This document shows positions 41,901 through 50,505 of a stretch of DNA of 64,000 nucleotides, piece after piece. A program made the position numbers and the translations under genes. The stretch lies in the NCBI RefSeq assembly GCF_014650075.1, contig NZ_BMUG01000009.1, forward strand, positions 310,001 to 374,000, in the 5' to 3' direction. The DNA is from Streptomyces microflavus. GTDB taxonomy: Bacteria; Actinomycetota; Actinomycetes; Streptomycetales; Streptomycetaceae. Numbering within the stretch: the stretch's first letter is position 1; each line of letters starts with the position of its first letter. The notes below the pieces were generated by a model, which was not told where the DNA came from, ran no database searches, and worked only from the letters and a program-made list of their open reading frames with translations.

Positions 41901-44900
41901 GTTGTCCGGCCCAGCGCATCGGTCACCGTCGTGACCGCCGTCCCACCGCGGGGAGGGACGATCGTGGTGGTATCACCCGTATAACTCGTAACCGTCCGCT
42001 TCGTCTCGTCGCCGAACTTGCGGGAGACCACCGCTACCTGGCGGCCCACACCGTCGAACAGGGTCTCCGTCGCGGAGGGGTACTTCAGCTCCTGTCCTGT
42101 CACGGGGACGGGCTCAGCCGCTCCATCGGTGTAGTACGCACCCGATTCGTGCCATGCCTGGCCTCGGCTGTTGTAGCGGCTCTCGGTGACCAGGCGCCCC
42201 TTGTCGTCCGGGGAAGGCGCCTGGGTCCCCGTCTGTCTCATCAACCCGTCGTAGAACGTGTAGGACGTCTGGTACCCGTCGACATGGTTGAGGGTCTTCG
42301 TCGTGACGACGGTCGGACCGTTCCTGCTGGTCTGGTACGCGAAGGACTGAGTGGGCGAGTCAGGAAAGGCCGTCGCCGAGCGGGACGGCATCCAGACCTG
42401 TGCAGTGCGGCCGAGCGCGTCGTACGTTGCCACGGTGACCCGGCCGTTGGCATCGGTCACCTTCTTCGACAGCCCGCGCAAAGGGTCAACATCGGTGGTC
42501 ACCTGATGGCCGAGAGGGTTGGTGACCACAGTCTTGGTCGGTACCTCGCCCACCGTCGGCGTGTAGACGGTCCTGGTGGTCTTCCCGTAGGCGTCGCTCA
42601 CCGACAGCGCACGGCCATAGATGTCGAAATCGGCCACCGGAGTCGTCGACACGGTGTCGTATCCCGTACCGGCACCATTGATCGTTTCGACCTTGGTCAC
42701 ATTGGCTTTGGTCGGCGCCTGAAGCAGTGTCGTCGCACCGTCGTAGTACACGCGCTCGTCGCTGATCACATCGCCCGGCCCGGCCGACTGGCCGCAGAGC
42801 GCCGCAACCGCCTTCTTCTGGGAGACGGTGGAGACGAGACGGGCCGGGATGTTGGCGACATAGGTGATCGTCGAGCACTTCTCGTCACCGGTCTTCGCAG
42901 CGTCGCCCGTGTCGGATTCGGAGGTGATCTGGCCGAAGGCGTCGAACGTGCGGGTGAGAGAGGTTCTGCGGTCCCCGGTCGACGTCCCGGTCCGTGTCTC
43001 CTCTTTCAGCGTTCCGGTGAAGTACGCCTCGAGATCAGGCAGCCCCGCCCGTGCCCTGGTCGCCGTCAGCTCGGAACGCCACGGTGTGTACGACACGGCG
43101 GAGACAAACTTCGAGACGTCGCCGTTGTATGTCGCGCTCTCACGCACGAACCCGGCGAACTGCTCGCGGTCGGTGACCGCGACGCCGACGGAGTCCTTGA
43201 CCGATGCTCCGTCGATACCGCGGAAGTACCGCACCTCGGCGAACGTCGGTGGTTCCTCGATCCCACCGACCCGGGTCTGCACTCTGCCGTAGCCACGGGC
43301 CACCGAGTAGGTCCGGTCGTCCTTCTTCACGAACTCGTCGGTGGTCTTGGTCCAGGCCGCGCCGTCCAGGTACGTGTACTTGGTGGTCGTGTCGGGCGTC
43401 TTCGCGAGGTTGTCGCCCTCTAGCACTTCAGTGACAACATAGGAGTTGAACCAGTCGGTCTTGGCGGTCTCGCCTTCGAAGGCCCACTTCACCGGATAGC
43501 AGCGCGTCTTGTTGGACGCGTCGGCGGCGGGAAGAGTGCCGGCGGTGCAGTCAGGGGCCGAGTAGAGCGCGCCGATGGTGCCACCCATCTCGTTGGTGAC
43601 CTGGTACATCCGCAGGCGGATGAACGGGGCCAGTCCATCCCCGGTCCTGTCGACCCGGTTCGCCATCTGCACGCCCGCGAAAGTGACCGGGGGAAGCTCG
43701 GTGCTGCCACCGGTCCTGCCGGTGCGCTGGATGGACTCAAGCCACATCGGAGTCGATATTCCGTCCCCGGAGGCCGGGAAGCCCTGCTCCAAGGTCCAGG
43801 AGTCCACTTCCTTGTGGACCCCGCCCGTCAGCACCTTCGTGGTGATGGTCGAAAGCCTCTTACGTGACCAGAAGGTCGGCGAGTGCTGGTCCTTGCACTC
43901 CGTCGCGCCTTCCTTGCAGTAGAGGTCGTACGGCACGTCGGGCCAGTTCTGCGCGTGAGCGGTGTCGAACGTCCCGCACGTGGTCAGGCACCGCTCCTTG
44001 ACGCCGAAGTCGATGCGCCCCATGGCCTTGCCGGTGTACGCCGAACCGTCGCGGAGTCCGTAGTCGATGTGATCGAGGTAACTACCTCGGTCGTAAGGGG
44101 TGACGGTCGCCTTTCCAGTGGTTGCGGAGACGTTACGCCCGTAGTTGTTCGTCTCGTTCTTCCAGTAGTAGGACATGGCATTGCCGTGCACATCGACGAC
44201 GTAGTCGAGCTGCCAGCGCCACGCCTGCTGGCACCAGGCGGCCGTGAACGAAGCGTTGTAGCAGGGTTCTCCGGACTGATTGCCGAAGACGGGTACGGTG
44301 AGGGCCGAGTTGGTCGCCGGGTCGTCGGCGGCCGTTCCGTTGTCGCTCCACCCCGGAAGTCTGTTCAGTCCGAAGAAGTACTGCGTGCCGTCCGTCGTGG
44401 TGATCTTCCAGTGTTCACCGACGCCATCGACACCGGCAGTTCCCTTGTCACCATTAGCCGCTCCGGTGAGCTTTTCGATCTTCTCTCCGGCGTCCTGAGC
44501 CGCGTGCCAGCCGCTCTTGCTGTCTCGCACCAGTTCGGTCGTTCTGCCGCCCAGCGACAACGTGGCGTTGTCGTTGTACCAGCACTGATCCCCGACCTTC
44601 GTGGAGTTGGTCCCGCCTTCCTTGTCGTCCTCACAGACCTTGTACCGCCGCTCGATGTAACCCGGCTCCCAGGACCAACCGTCACCGATCCAGCTGGGCT
44701 GGTTGTTCGATGCGGCTGTCCGGCCGTCGACACTCTGGGATGAGTACTGGAGCGAAACGGTGGGTTCGAGTCCGCCCGGAACGGAGGGAACTTCAATGGG
44801 ATGCGACCAGTTGAAGGAACCGGTGGATCCACCACCACTCCACGATCCCGAGGACTGAAGCGATGTCGCCGTGAACGATCCGGACGACCCCGACTCGGCG

Positions 44901-45595
44901 GCGGTGGCCGCGAGTACGGTCCGCGATCCGACGGCGGCCACCGTCGATGCCGAAACGGTCTGCTTCTCGGTGTCGTTGACGCTCTTGAGGGGTTTGCTGG
45001 TTCTGCACTCGGCCTTCTGCGGGGTGGTCAGCGCGCAGGCAGGCATCTCGACCATGCGGAGCCGCGCCGCCCAGTCACCGCCGTACGCGCCGCTGAACGT
45101 GGAGTAGTCCACCTCCACCCGCACGGAGCGGTCGTTGACCGCTCCATCCGTCCGTTCGACGGCCAACAGCAGGCCGTCGACGCCGGCCTTGTCAGCAGCT
45201 TTCCGGTCGACGACGGACACCCGCGCCGTAGTGGGCCGAGCATCACTCGTGGCTGCCGATCTGGTCCGTTGCCCGACCGCCTCCGAGAGACCGACCGACA
45301 GTACGCGGCCGGCCTTGAGCAGTGCGGTGGAGCCGTCGAGCTCCACCTCGGTGCTGGCCGCGACCGGCCACGTGACCTGGGGCGACCGCCACGGGTGGCT
45401 CTTCGCATCATCCTTCAGCTTCGCGCCACCGAACTTCACCGGCTCGACCGGCACGGCTGCAGGCTGTTCGATGTCGGCCGAGGACGCCTGGGCCAAGAGG
45501 TCCGAGTCGGCTGCGAAAGTAGCCGCTGGAACGACGCCCAGCAAAAGTGCAACAGACAATGGCACAGCCAACCAGGACCTTCTGAACCTACCCAT
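38912..45595 (-). CDS. Rhs/YD-repeat polymorphic toxin with HINT domain and C-terminal toxin
   Basis: 2227 residues from ATG 45595 (GGTGAGGA directly upstream). Domain order: signal peptide (WLAVPLSVALLLGVVPAATFA), beta-rich N-terminal part, an SpvB/TcdB-like stretch, then YD repeats (YDALGRTAQVW; YDAAGRQNHMEDPDKG; YDQGGRPVTVTDG) through about residue 1750. The RHS core ending is LGAREYDPDLGRFISVDP with NPITKWDPDG-like NDPITKWDPDG near 1780-1820. A pretoxin HINT domain follows (Cys at about 1969, NSFPPGTQVLMADGT; TATDGHPFWV; ends TYYVLAGVTPVLVHNS at about 2119). The last ~107 residues are the toxin (HAGREYQKHMNRGDLP; GIGATFDANGQFQYFGRY), possibly a BECR-fold RNase. Exported and delivered to competitors (family knowledge). 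Confidence 0.92.
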   Translation of the reverse strand: MGRFRRSWLAVPLSVALLLGVVPAATFAADSDLLAQASSADIEQPAAVPVEPVKFGGAKLKDDAKSHPWRSPQVTWPVAASTEVELDGSTALLKAGRVLSVGLSEAVGQRTRSAATSDARPTTARVSVVDRKAADKAGVDGLLLAVERTDGAVNDRSVRVEVDYSTFSGAYGGDWAARLRMVEMPACALTTPQKAECRTSKPLKSVNDTEKQTVSASTVAAVGSRTVLAATAAESGSSGSFTATSLQSSGSWSGGGSTGSFNWSHPIEVPSVPGGLEPTVSLQYSSQSVDGRTAASNNQPSWIGDGWSWEPGYIERRYKVCEDDKEGGTNSTKVGDQCWYNDNATLSLGGRTTELVRDSKSGWHAAQDAGEKIEKLTGAANGDKGTAGVDGVGEHWKITTTDGTQYFFGLNRLPGWSDNGTAADDPATNSALTVPVFGNQSGEPCYNASFTAAWCQQAWRWQLDYVVDVHGNAMSYYWKNETNNYGRNVSATTGKATVTPYDRGSYLDHIDYGLRDGSAYTGKAMGRIDFGVKERCLTTCGTFDTAHAQNWPDVPYDLYCKEGATECKDQHSPTFWSRKRLSTITTKVLTGGVHKEVDSWTLEQGFPASGDGISTPMWLESIQRTGRTGGSTELPPVTFAGVQMANRVDRTGDGLAPFIRLRMYQVTNEMGGTIGALYSAPDCTAGTLPAADASNKTRCYPVKWAFEGETAKTDWFNSYVVTEVLEGDNLAKTPDTTTKYTYLDGAAWTKTTDEFVKKDDRTYSVARGYGRVQTRVGGIEEPPTFAEVRYFRGIDGASVKDSVGVAVTDREQFAGFVRESATYNGDVSKFVSAVSYTPWRSELTATRARAGLPDLEAYFTGTLKEETRTGTSTGDRRTSLTRTFDAFGQITSESDTGDAAKTGDEKCSTITYVANIPARLVSTVSQKKAVAALCGQSAGPGDVISDERVYYDGATTLLQAPTKANVTKVETINGAGTGYDTVSTTPVADFDIYGRALSVSDAYGKTTRTVYTPTVGEVPTKTVVTNPLGHQVTTDVDPLRGLSKKVTDANGRVTVATYDALGRTAQVWMPSRSATAFPDSPTQSFAYQTSRNGPTVVTTKTLNHVDGYQTSYTFYDGLMRQTGTQAPSPDDKGRLVTESRYNSRGQAWHESGAYYTDGAAEPVPVTGQELKYPSATETLFDGVGRQVAVVSRKFGDETKRTVTSYTGDTTTIVPPRGGTAVTTVTDALGRTTDLKQYTDAARTKSQSTAYMYNKLGQLTQLTDPSGAVWKYGYDAAGRQNHMEDPDKGISDTAYDQGGRPVTVTDGRKVTLTTKYDELGRPTELLQGTTKRADWEYDKASKGLGQLYSTSRYEGSARYMSTVVGYNAFYKPTISRVTIPAAEGALAGTYEWTDIYNPNTGHLMESSHPAMGGLPAEDVINAYGHASGLPMVVSAGGDTLLSSVTYDHYGRPAKKELGAFGRHLWLTSEYDEHTGDLTRALADREAAPGRIDDVRYSYDPAGNVTRIGTTTGQDATAVDDTQCFARDALRQVTEAWTATDNCAATAPVPAVIGGPDPYWTTYTYDVVGNRKTETQHTAAAGPASDIVRTYATPKAGTHNLPGVSQTGAQARTETYTYDDAGNMETRKIGNAAPQALKWDAEGHLQSVTQATQTSSYLYGSGGDRIVRRDSTGTTLYLPFGNELHLDKAGKVSGTRYYAAGGETVAMRTGGKLTFLVGDHHRTTTTQVSADASQTVTRRKTTIFGAPRGIAPSTWSGDKGFVGGTMDKDSGLTHLGAREYDPDLGRFISVDPLFDLTDPQQMNGYTYANNDPITKWDPDGLRPMATGGSAQDEDAYDRRNGTVTVKKPGQKFMPTTDPYRKANPNPQPGVNEQKYLSPQGGRLPVPEVKRREFLLAYDRILNTFHYQPGTRDDESSIKVSAFWGACQEVGSCEDDLYGSHLMSVLQEVGLEGNGRIRLSGRGRAKAGRGSGKCDTGNSFPPGTQVLMADGTAMPIEEVEAGDKVLATDPETGKSRAETVTAEIRGDGSKDLVYITLAASPDSDSKPTAITATDGHPFWVPEAGEWVDAKDLIPGQRLQTSAGGRTQIAAIDRWTQDAAVYNLTISNLHTYYVLAGVTPVLVHNSGGCPDLDALSQSGMRPAKGKTTHAGREYQKHMNRGDLPVVPGKELKTAGQDLLDDILTNPQTATSAVNSGNFAGGTRYIMPDSAGGRGIGATFDANGQFQYFGRY

Positions 45596-45914
45596 TCCTC
45601 ACCCCTTGCAGACCCCGTAAACAACCGTCGGAAAGTAGCAGGATCTCCACAGGAAAGTCACTAGCCCCTCGAAGAATCGACCAACTAGACCGCTTATGCG
45701 CATTTCGGGTACCACTGATTCGCCCTCCCGGGTCCATGCCCCATCGAGACCAGAAGTACTTAACCGCCCATAACACCCAAAGGCGCGACACATTTGACCT
45801 CACTCACCGGCATTCCGGCATCACATTGCGGTCTTATCGGACTTCGGCGTTCCCGATCCAGGCACATGGACCTATCGTCGGCGCGGAAAATGTGAACTTT
45901 CTGGGGGGAGTGAA
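45596..45914. promoter_or_regulatory. Divergent promoter region of the Rhs and FG-GAP genes
   Basis: 319 bases between two divergent large genes, AT-richer than the genome average. It has GGGGGGAG at 45903-45910 as the ribosome site of the plus-strand gene. No unambiguous -10/-35 pair, gene or hairpin was found. Confidence 0.5.
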
Positions 45915-48900
45915 ATGAATCGCACAAACAGCTGGGATCAAAGAAGAAAAAGACCGCTAAGGCAGTCCGTTTCTGTGCTTCTGGCGGCAGCCGTCGGCGT
46001 GACCGGAGCCCTCGTTCCGGCAGTCGCCGCAGCAGAGCCCGCGAGCGCACAGCACGTCGCGGCGACCACCGGGGCTCCGATCGACGACGGTTCGGTCAGC
46101 GAGGAGGACCAGGCACTGGCCACTGCCAAGTCGACCGGCTCACCGGTCGAGTTGGAGTCCGCCCGTACGGAGATTTCTGATACCTGGGTACACCCGGACG
46201 GCTTGTTCTCCGTCAAGCGATACGGATCGCCCGTGCGCCTGTTCCGCGACGGGACGTGGATACCGACCGATGCCGATCTGGCCTTCTCGTCCGACGGCGG
46301 GGTGAAGCCCAAGGCCTCGACGGTGGACGTGACGTTCTCCGGTGGCGGAACAGGGCCTCTGCTCTCGGGCGTCAAGGATGGGCGCACGCTCGCCCTCTCG
46401 TGGCCCACCGCCCTGCCGAAGCCGGTGCTCGCCGAGAACGTCGCCACCTACCGGGAAGTGCTCCCCGGCGTGGATCTTCAGCTCAAGGCAGAGGTCGAGG
46501 GCTTCTCGCAGCTCCTCGTCGTGAAGACCGCCGAAGCCGCGAAGAACCCGGCTCTGACCTCCCTCTCCTACCAGGTGAAGACGATAGGGCTGGCCGTGTC
46601 CGCAGACGCGGAGACCGGCAGTCTCGCGGCGGTCGATCCGGCTGGGCAGACCGTTTTCACCAGTCCGACACCGCTCATGTGGGATTCGCGGACCATTACC
46701 TCCGCCCCTGCGGCCAAGGCGGCCTTCGCCAGCGAGGCCGAAGCCGGGAGTCCGGGCGATGTGTTCGAACCGCCGCCCGGCGCCGCGGACGCGAAGATGC
46801 CGACCACGGTGAGCGGCGACAGCATCCAGATCAAACCGGACCAGGACCTGCTGACCGGCCCAAGAACCACTTATCCCGTATATATCGACCCGTCCTGGGC
46901 CTGGGGGAAGAAGGAGAACTGGACTCGCGTCTACAAGAAGTTCCCCGAGGCGTCCTTCTGGAATGCCAACGAAGTGGCCCGAGTCGGGTACGAGAACGAG
47001 ACCAACGGCCTCTCCCGCTCCTTCTTCCAGATCGATACGGACACCATCAAGGGTGTGCAGGTAAAATCCTCAACCTTCCGAATCAAGAACGTATGGTCCT
47101 GGTCCTGCCAGGCGCGCCCGGTTGAGCTCTGGGAGACGACACCGATCTCCAAGAAGACAACGTGGGCGGACCAGCCCAGCAAGGTCGGCGGAGTTCCACT
47201 CAGAACCGTGACAGACTCGAAGGGCTGGAGCAAGGATTGCGCCGCCGGCAATCTCGAGTTCGATGTCACGGCAAAGGCGAGTCAGGCTGCTGCTGGCAAG
47301 TGGTCGAGTATCACCCTCGGACTTTATGCTTCCGACGAGGGAGACACATACGGGTGGAAGAAGTTCGACGCCAAGACTGCGATCCTGGAGACCACGTACA
47401 ACAGTCCGCCCAAGACGCCCTACCGCCTGGGAACCAATCCCAGGACGTCGTGCTCAGCAGGTGGGCTCATCGGCAACACCAGAGTGAGCCTGCATGCCAC
47501 CGTCGACGACCCGGAAGCAGGCAATCTGGAGGCGCAATTCCAGGTCTTTCCCAAGGGCAGCACGACCCCGGTCGTCAGTCAGAGTCTCTCGGCTCTGAAG
47601 GGTCGCGTCGTCACCCTCCCCGTCACCGATGCCAAGCTTCCGACGGGTGATTACACCTGGAAGGTCCGCGCGAAGGATTCCGACGGTGCCACCTCGGCCT
47701 GGACCTCGACGTGCGCGTTTTCGGTCGACCGCACACGCCCGAGCAACCCCCCCATCATCTCGTCTCAGGGCAACAAGTTCCCATCCGGCGAGAACGGGTG
47801 GCCCAACCCGACCGGTATGGCACGAGAGGAAGGCAAATTCACCTTCGCGCCCAACGGGGTGACGGACATCGATCACTACGTCTGGTGGACCGACCACGCC
47901 CCGGAACTCAACGAGGCGCAGCCAGGGGCACCGGCGTCAGTGCGTCCGCCCAGCTACGGTCCGCACTTCGTTCACGCCTACAGCGTCGACAAGGCCGGCA
48001 ATCGCTCCGATGCCGCGAGCTACCTGTACTACGCCACACGGTCCGCCGAGCGGGACGCTCCGGGTGATCTCAACGGCGACGGCAACAAGGACATCTGGAG
48101 CGTCGATTCGAACGGCACCCTGCTGACCTACGCGGGGCAGCAGGACAGCACGTTCTCCTCGGCCACCAACGGAGGGCAGTCCTTCAGTGACGCCGACATC
48201 TCCTATCGCACCGACTGGGGTCAGGACGGCTACACCGACCTGGTGACGCTGGAGTACGACACCGTCAGCAAGCGAAAGCACCTTTGGACGTACCCGAACA
48301 ACGGCCTCGGCATCGCAACCACTGATCACCAGGAAGGCAAGCAACGCCTGACTGTCAAGTGCCCCGTGGTCGACGAGGACTACGGCTGCGTCGGCGAGCC
48401 CGGGTGGACCGGGAACGACCATTGGAGCAATGCCGACCAGATCATTGCCCCCGGTGACATCAATGCCGATGGCAAGCCCGATCTGCTGGTCCGGCAGGGC
48501 AAGCTCCTCTGGGCCTATTTCGGTGACTTCACGAAGCGGCTGAGTACACCCGTTCTGGTAGGGGGCACCGACTGGGACCAGTTCACCGTGCTCGCACCCG
48601 GCGATCTGAACGACGACGGTCTCGCCGATCTCTGGCTGCGCCACAAGAGCTCGGGCGACATTCTGAGAACGTACGGAAAGAAGGGATCGAACGGGCTGCT
48701 CGACCCCACCACGTGGGGCAGCAGCACGGATCGTTCGAAGATTGGCACTGGCGTGACTGCTGCCGCCTTCCCGGAGGTCGGTTCGGTCGGTGACTTCACC
48801 GGTGACGGAGTGGCCGACCTCTGGGCGCGCAAGGCCGACAACACCATGGTCGGCTGGCCCGGCAGAACCACCGGGTCCACGCTCTTCGGTAGCTCGTTCG

Positions 48901-50306
48901 CCATCGACGGAGCCGTCGGCGGAGCCCGCATCCCCGCTGGGACGACGCTCACCGGCGGTCAGTCCTACACCTCCCGGTCAGCCAAGCTGACCATGAAGGA
49001 CGACGGCGACCTGGAGATCACCTCCAACGCCGGCAAGCGCCTGTGGTCGACGAAGACCGCGGGGAACGTCGGGGCGAAAGCCGTCATGCAGACCCAGGGC
49101 AACCTCGTGGTCTACAAGGCCGACGGCACCACCGTGCTCTGGGATTCCAGGACGAGCGGCGCGGAAGGCTACGCCGTACTGCAGGACCGCGGAAACCTGG
49201 TCATCCACAATGCGAAGGGTCAGTCGCAGTGGAGCAGTGGCACCGTGATTCGGCACGACTACAACGGTGACGGGCGCAGCGACCTGGCGGACTGGTACGA
49301 CCATGCCGACAAGTCGGACTCCATCCACAACTTCCTGACGAACTCGGACGGTACGTTCAAGAACCCGTTCGCGGGGTGGAACGTACCTGCGGACTCCTGG
49401 AACGCCGAACTCATGAAGCGCACCACCGGTGACTTCAACGGAGACGGTATCGGCGATGTGGCGGCCGTCTACGGATACCAGGATGGACGTGTCTCCCTGT
49501 GGACCTGGCTGGGCAACACGCAGGGCAGGTACGCAGCACCGTTCGAGTCGTGGAAGGTTCCGGCCGGCAACTGGAGCTTCAAGCGGATGAGGCTGAACAG
49601 CGGCGACTTCAACGGTGACGGCCGTGACGACGTGGCCGTCTGGTACGACTACGCCGACGGGCGCGACGCCCTGTGGACGTTCACCGCGAACGTCCGCGGC
49701 GGCTTCAACACTCCTTTCACGTCGTGGGCCAGTCCCGCTGGGAGCTGGACGGCAGCACGTGACAAGCAGGTGACCGGTGACTTCAACGGTGACGGGCGGG
49801 ACGATCTGGCCGTCTTCCACGGGTACTCCGACGGAAGCAACAAGATCTTCACCTTCATCACCGCCCCCACCGGTGGGTTCAATTACCCAGTCGGCTCCTG
49901 GACCAGCAGCTCCTGGGGCAGTTGGGACCGCACAACGATCCATGCCGGCGACTTTGACGGGGACGGGCGGGACGACATAGCCGCCTGGTACGACTACGCC
50001 GACGGCCACGACAGCATCTACACATTCCCCAGCAGCCCTGCAGGTACGTTCAGTTCGACCACAGAGGCCTGGACGACGCCTGCGGGAAGCATGTGGCGGG
50101 ACCACATGTCGATCGTCATCGGTGACTACAACGGAGACGGCCTAGACGACTTCGGCGCCTTGTACGGATATGACGACGGCAGCGTCAAGGCGTGGACCTG
50201 GTCGGCCCAGACCAACCGCACTTTCGCCAAACCCGTCAGCAGCTGGGGGGTGACCAGCGGCTTCAGCTTCGCCCGCGCGCTTGTGGTGGAGCGCTACGAC
50301 AGCTGA
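45915..50306 (+). CDS. Secreted FG-GAP/VCBS repeat protein with DNRLRE and B-lectin domains
   Basis: 1463 residues from ATG 45915. A signal peptide (RQSVSVLLAAAVGVTGALVPAVAAAEPASA) is followed by a conserved N-terminal domain (HPDGLFSVKRYGSPVRLFRDGTWIPTDADLAF). A DNRLRE-like domain lies near residues 360-500 (SFFQIDTDTIKGVQVKSSTFRIKNVWSWSC) and an Fn3-like stretch near 510-610. FG-GAP repeats with DLNGDGNKDIW and GDINADGKPDLL run 715-1000. A bulb-type lectin domain (MQTQGNLVVYKADGTTVLW; LQDRGNLVIHN) lies about 1010-1110. Five ~65-residue repeats follow, with DFNGDGRDDVAVWYDYADG, to the end. Calcium- and sugar-binding on the cell surface is likely. It diverges from the Rhs gene, and similar N-termini accompany Rhs proteins, so the two may act together. 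Confidence 0.9.
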   Translation: MNRTNSWDQRRKRPLRQSVSVLLAAAVGVTGALVPAVAAAEPASAQHVAATTGAPIDDGSVSEEDQALATAKSTGSPVELESARTEISDTWVHPDGLFSVKRYGSPVRLFRDGTWIPTDADLAFSSDGGVKPKASTVDVTFSGGGTGPLLSGVKDGRTLALSWPTALPKPVLAENVATYREVLPGVDLQLKAEVEGFSQLLVVKTAEAAKNPALTSLSYQVKTIGLAVSADAETGSLAAVDPAGQTVFTSPTPLMWDSRTITSAPAAKAAFASEAEAGSPGDVFEPPPGAADAKMPTTVSGDSIQIKPDQDLLTGPRTTYPVYIDPSWAWGKKENWTRVYKKFPEASFWNANEVARVGYENETNGLSRSFFQIDTDTIKGVQVKSSTFRIKNVWSWSCQARPVELWETTPISKKTTWADQPSKVGGVPLRTVTDSKGWSKDCAAGNLEFDVTAKASQAAAGKWSSITLGLYASDEGDTYGWKKFDAKTAILETTYNSPPKTPYRLGTNPRTSCSAGGLIGNTRVSLHATVDDPEAGNLEAQFQVFPKGSTTPVVSQSLSALKGRVVTLPVTDAKLPTGDYTWKVRAKDSDGATSAWTSTCAFSVDRTRPSNPPIISSQGNKFPSGENGWPNPTGMAREEGKFTFAPNGVTDIDHYVWWTDHAPELNEAQPGAPASVRPPSYGPHFVHAYSVDKAGNRSDAASYLYYATRSAERDAPGDLNGDGNKDIWSVDSNGTLLTYAGQQDSTFSSATNGGQSFSDADISYRTDWGQDGYTDLVTLEYDTVSKRKHLWTYPNNGLGIATTDHQEGKQRLTVKCPVVDEDYGCVGEPGWTGNDHWSNADQIIAPGDINADGKPDLLVRQGKLLWAYFGDFTKRLSTPVLVGGTDWDQFTVLAPGDLNDDGLADLWLRHKSSGDILRTYGKKGSNGLLDPTTWGSSTDRSKIGTGVTAAAFPEVGSVGDFTGDGVADLWARKADNTMVGWPGRTTGSTLFGSSFAIDGAVGGARIPAGTTLTGGQSYTSRSAKLTMKDDGDLEITSNAGKRLWSTKTAGNVGAKAVMQTQGNLVVYKADGTTVLWDSRTSGAEGYAVLQDRGNLVIHNAKGQSQWSSGTVIRHDYNGDGRSDLADWYDHADKSDSIHNFLTNSDGTFKNPFAGWNVPADSWNAELMKRTTGDFNGDGIGDVAAVYGYQDGRVSLWTWLGNTQGRYAAPFESWKVPAGNWSFKRMRLNSGDFNGDGRDDVAVWYDYADGRDALWTFTANVRGGFNTPFTSWASPAGSWTAARDKQVTGDFNGDGRDDLAVFHGYSDGSNKIFTFITAPTGGFNYPVGSWTSSSWGSWDRTTIHAGDFDGDGRDDIAAWYDYADGHDSIYTFPSSPAGTFSSTTEAWTTPAGSMWRDHMSIVIGDYNGDGLDDFGALYGYDDGSVKAWTWSAQTNRTFAKPVSSWGVTSGFSFARALVVERYDS

Positions 50307-50316
50307 AGGCCTGAAG

Positions 50317-50346
50317 GTGGTCCGCACCGGGGGTGGTGCGGACCAC
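50317..50346 (+). terminator. Terminator after the FG-GAP gene
   Basis: GTGGTCCGCACC (50317-50328) pairs perfectly with GGTGCGGACCAC (50335-50346) around a 6-base G-rich loop, 11 bases beyond the stop. Confidence 0.85.
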
Positions 50347-50505
50347 TCCCGGCAGCCGGAGACGATCCACTGTCTGCAGTGTGTCCCGGCACACAGGCAC
50401 CGCACCTATATCTCATGCTCATCCCACTCGTACGATGAGCGATTGCTGACAGGTATCGACGCGTGAGGCACGAGGCCCGGCGTCCGGGCCCCCGGAGTGT
50501 GTGCT

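Noticed and set aside
38912..45595. Long plus-strand open frames opposite the Rhs gene and opposite other large genes
   Set aside because: They are the usual antisense shadows of high-GC genes: Arg/Gly/Pro-rich translations, no ribosome sites and no domains.
50419..50450. GCTCATC/GATGAGC inverted repeat before the DMFase-like gene
   Set aside because: The arms are short and the stretch lies after the strong terminator of the previous gene; not enough to call an operator.
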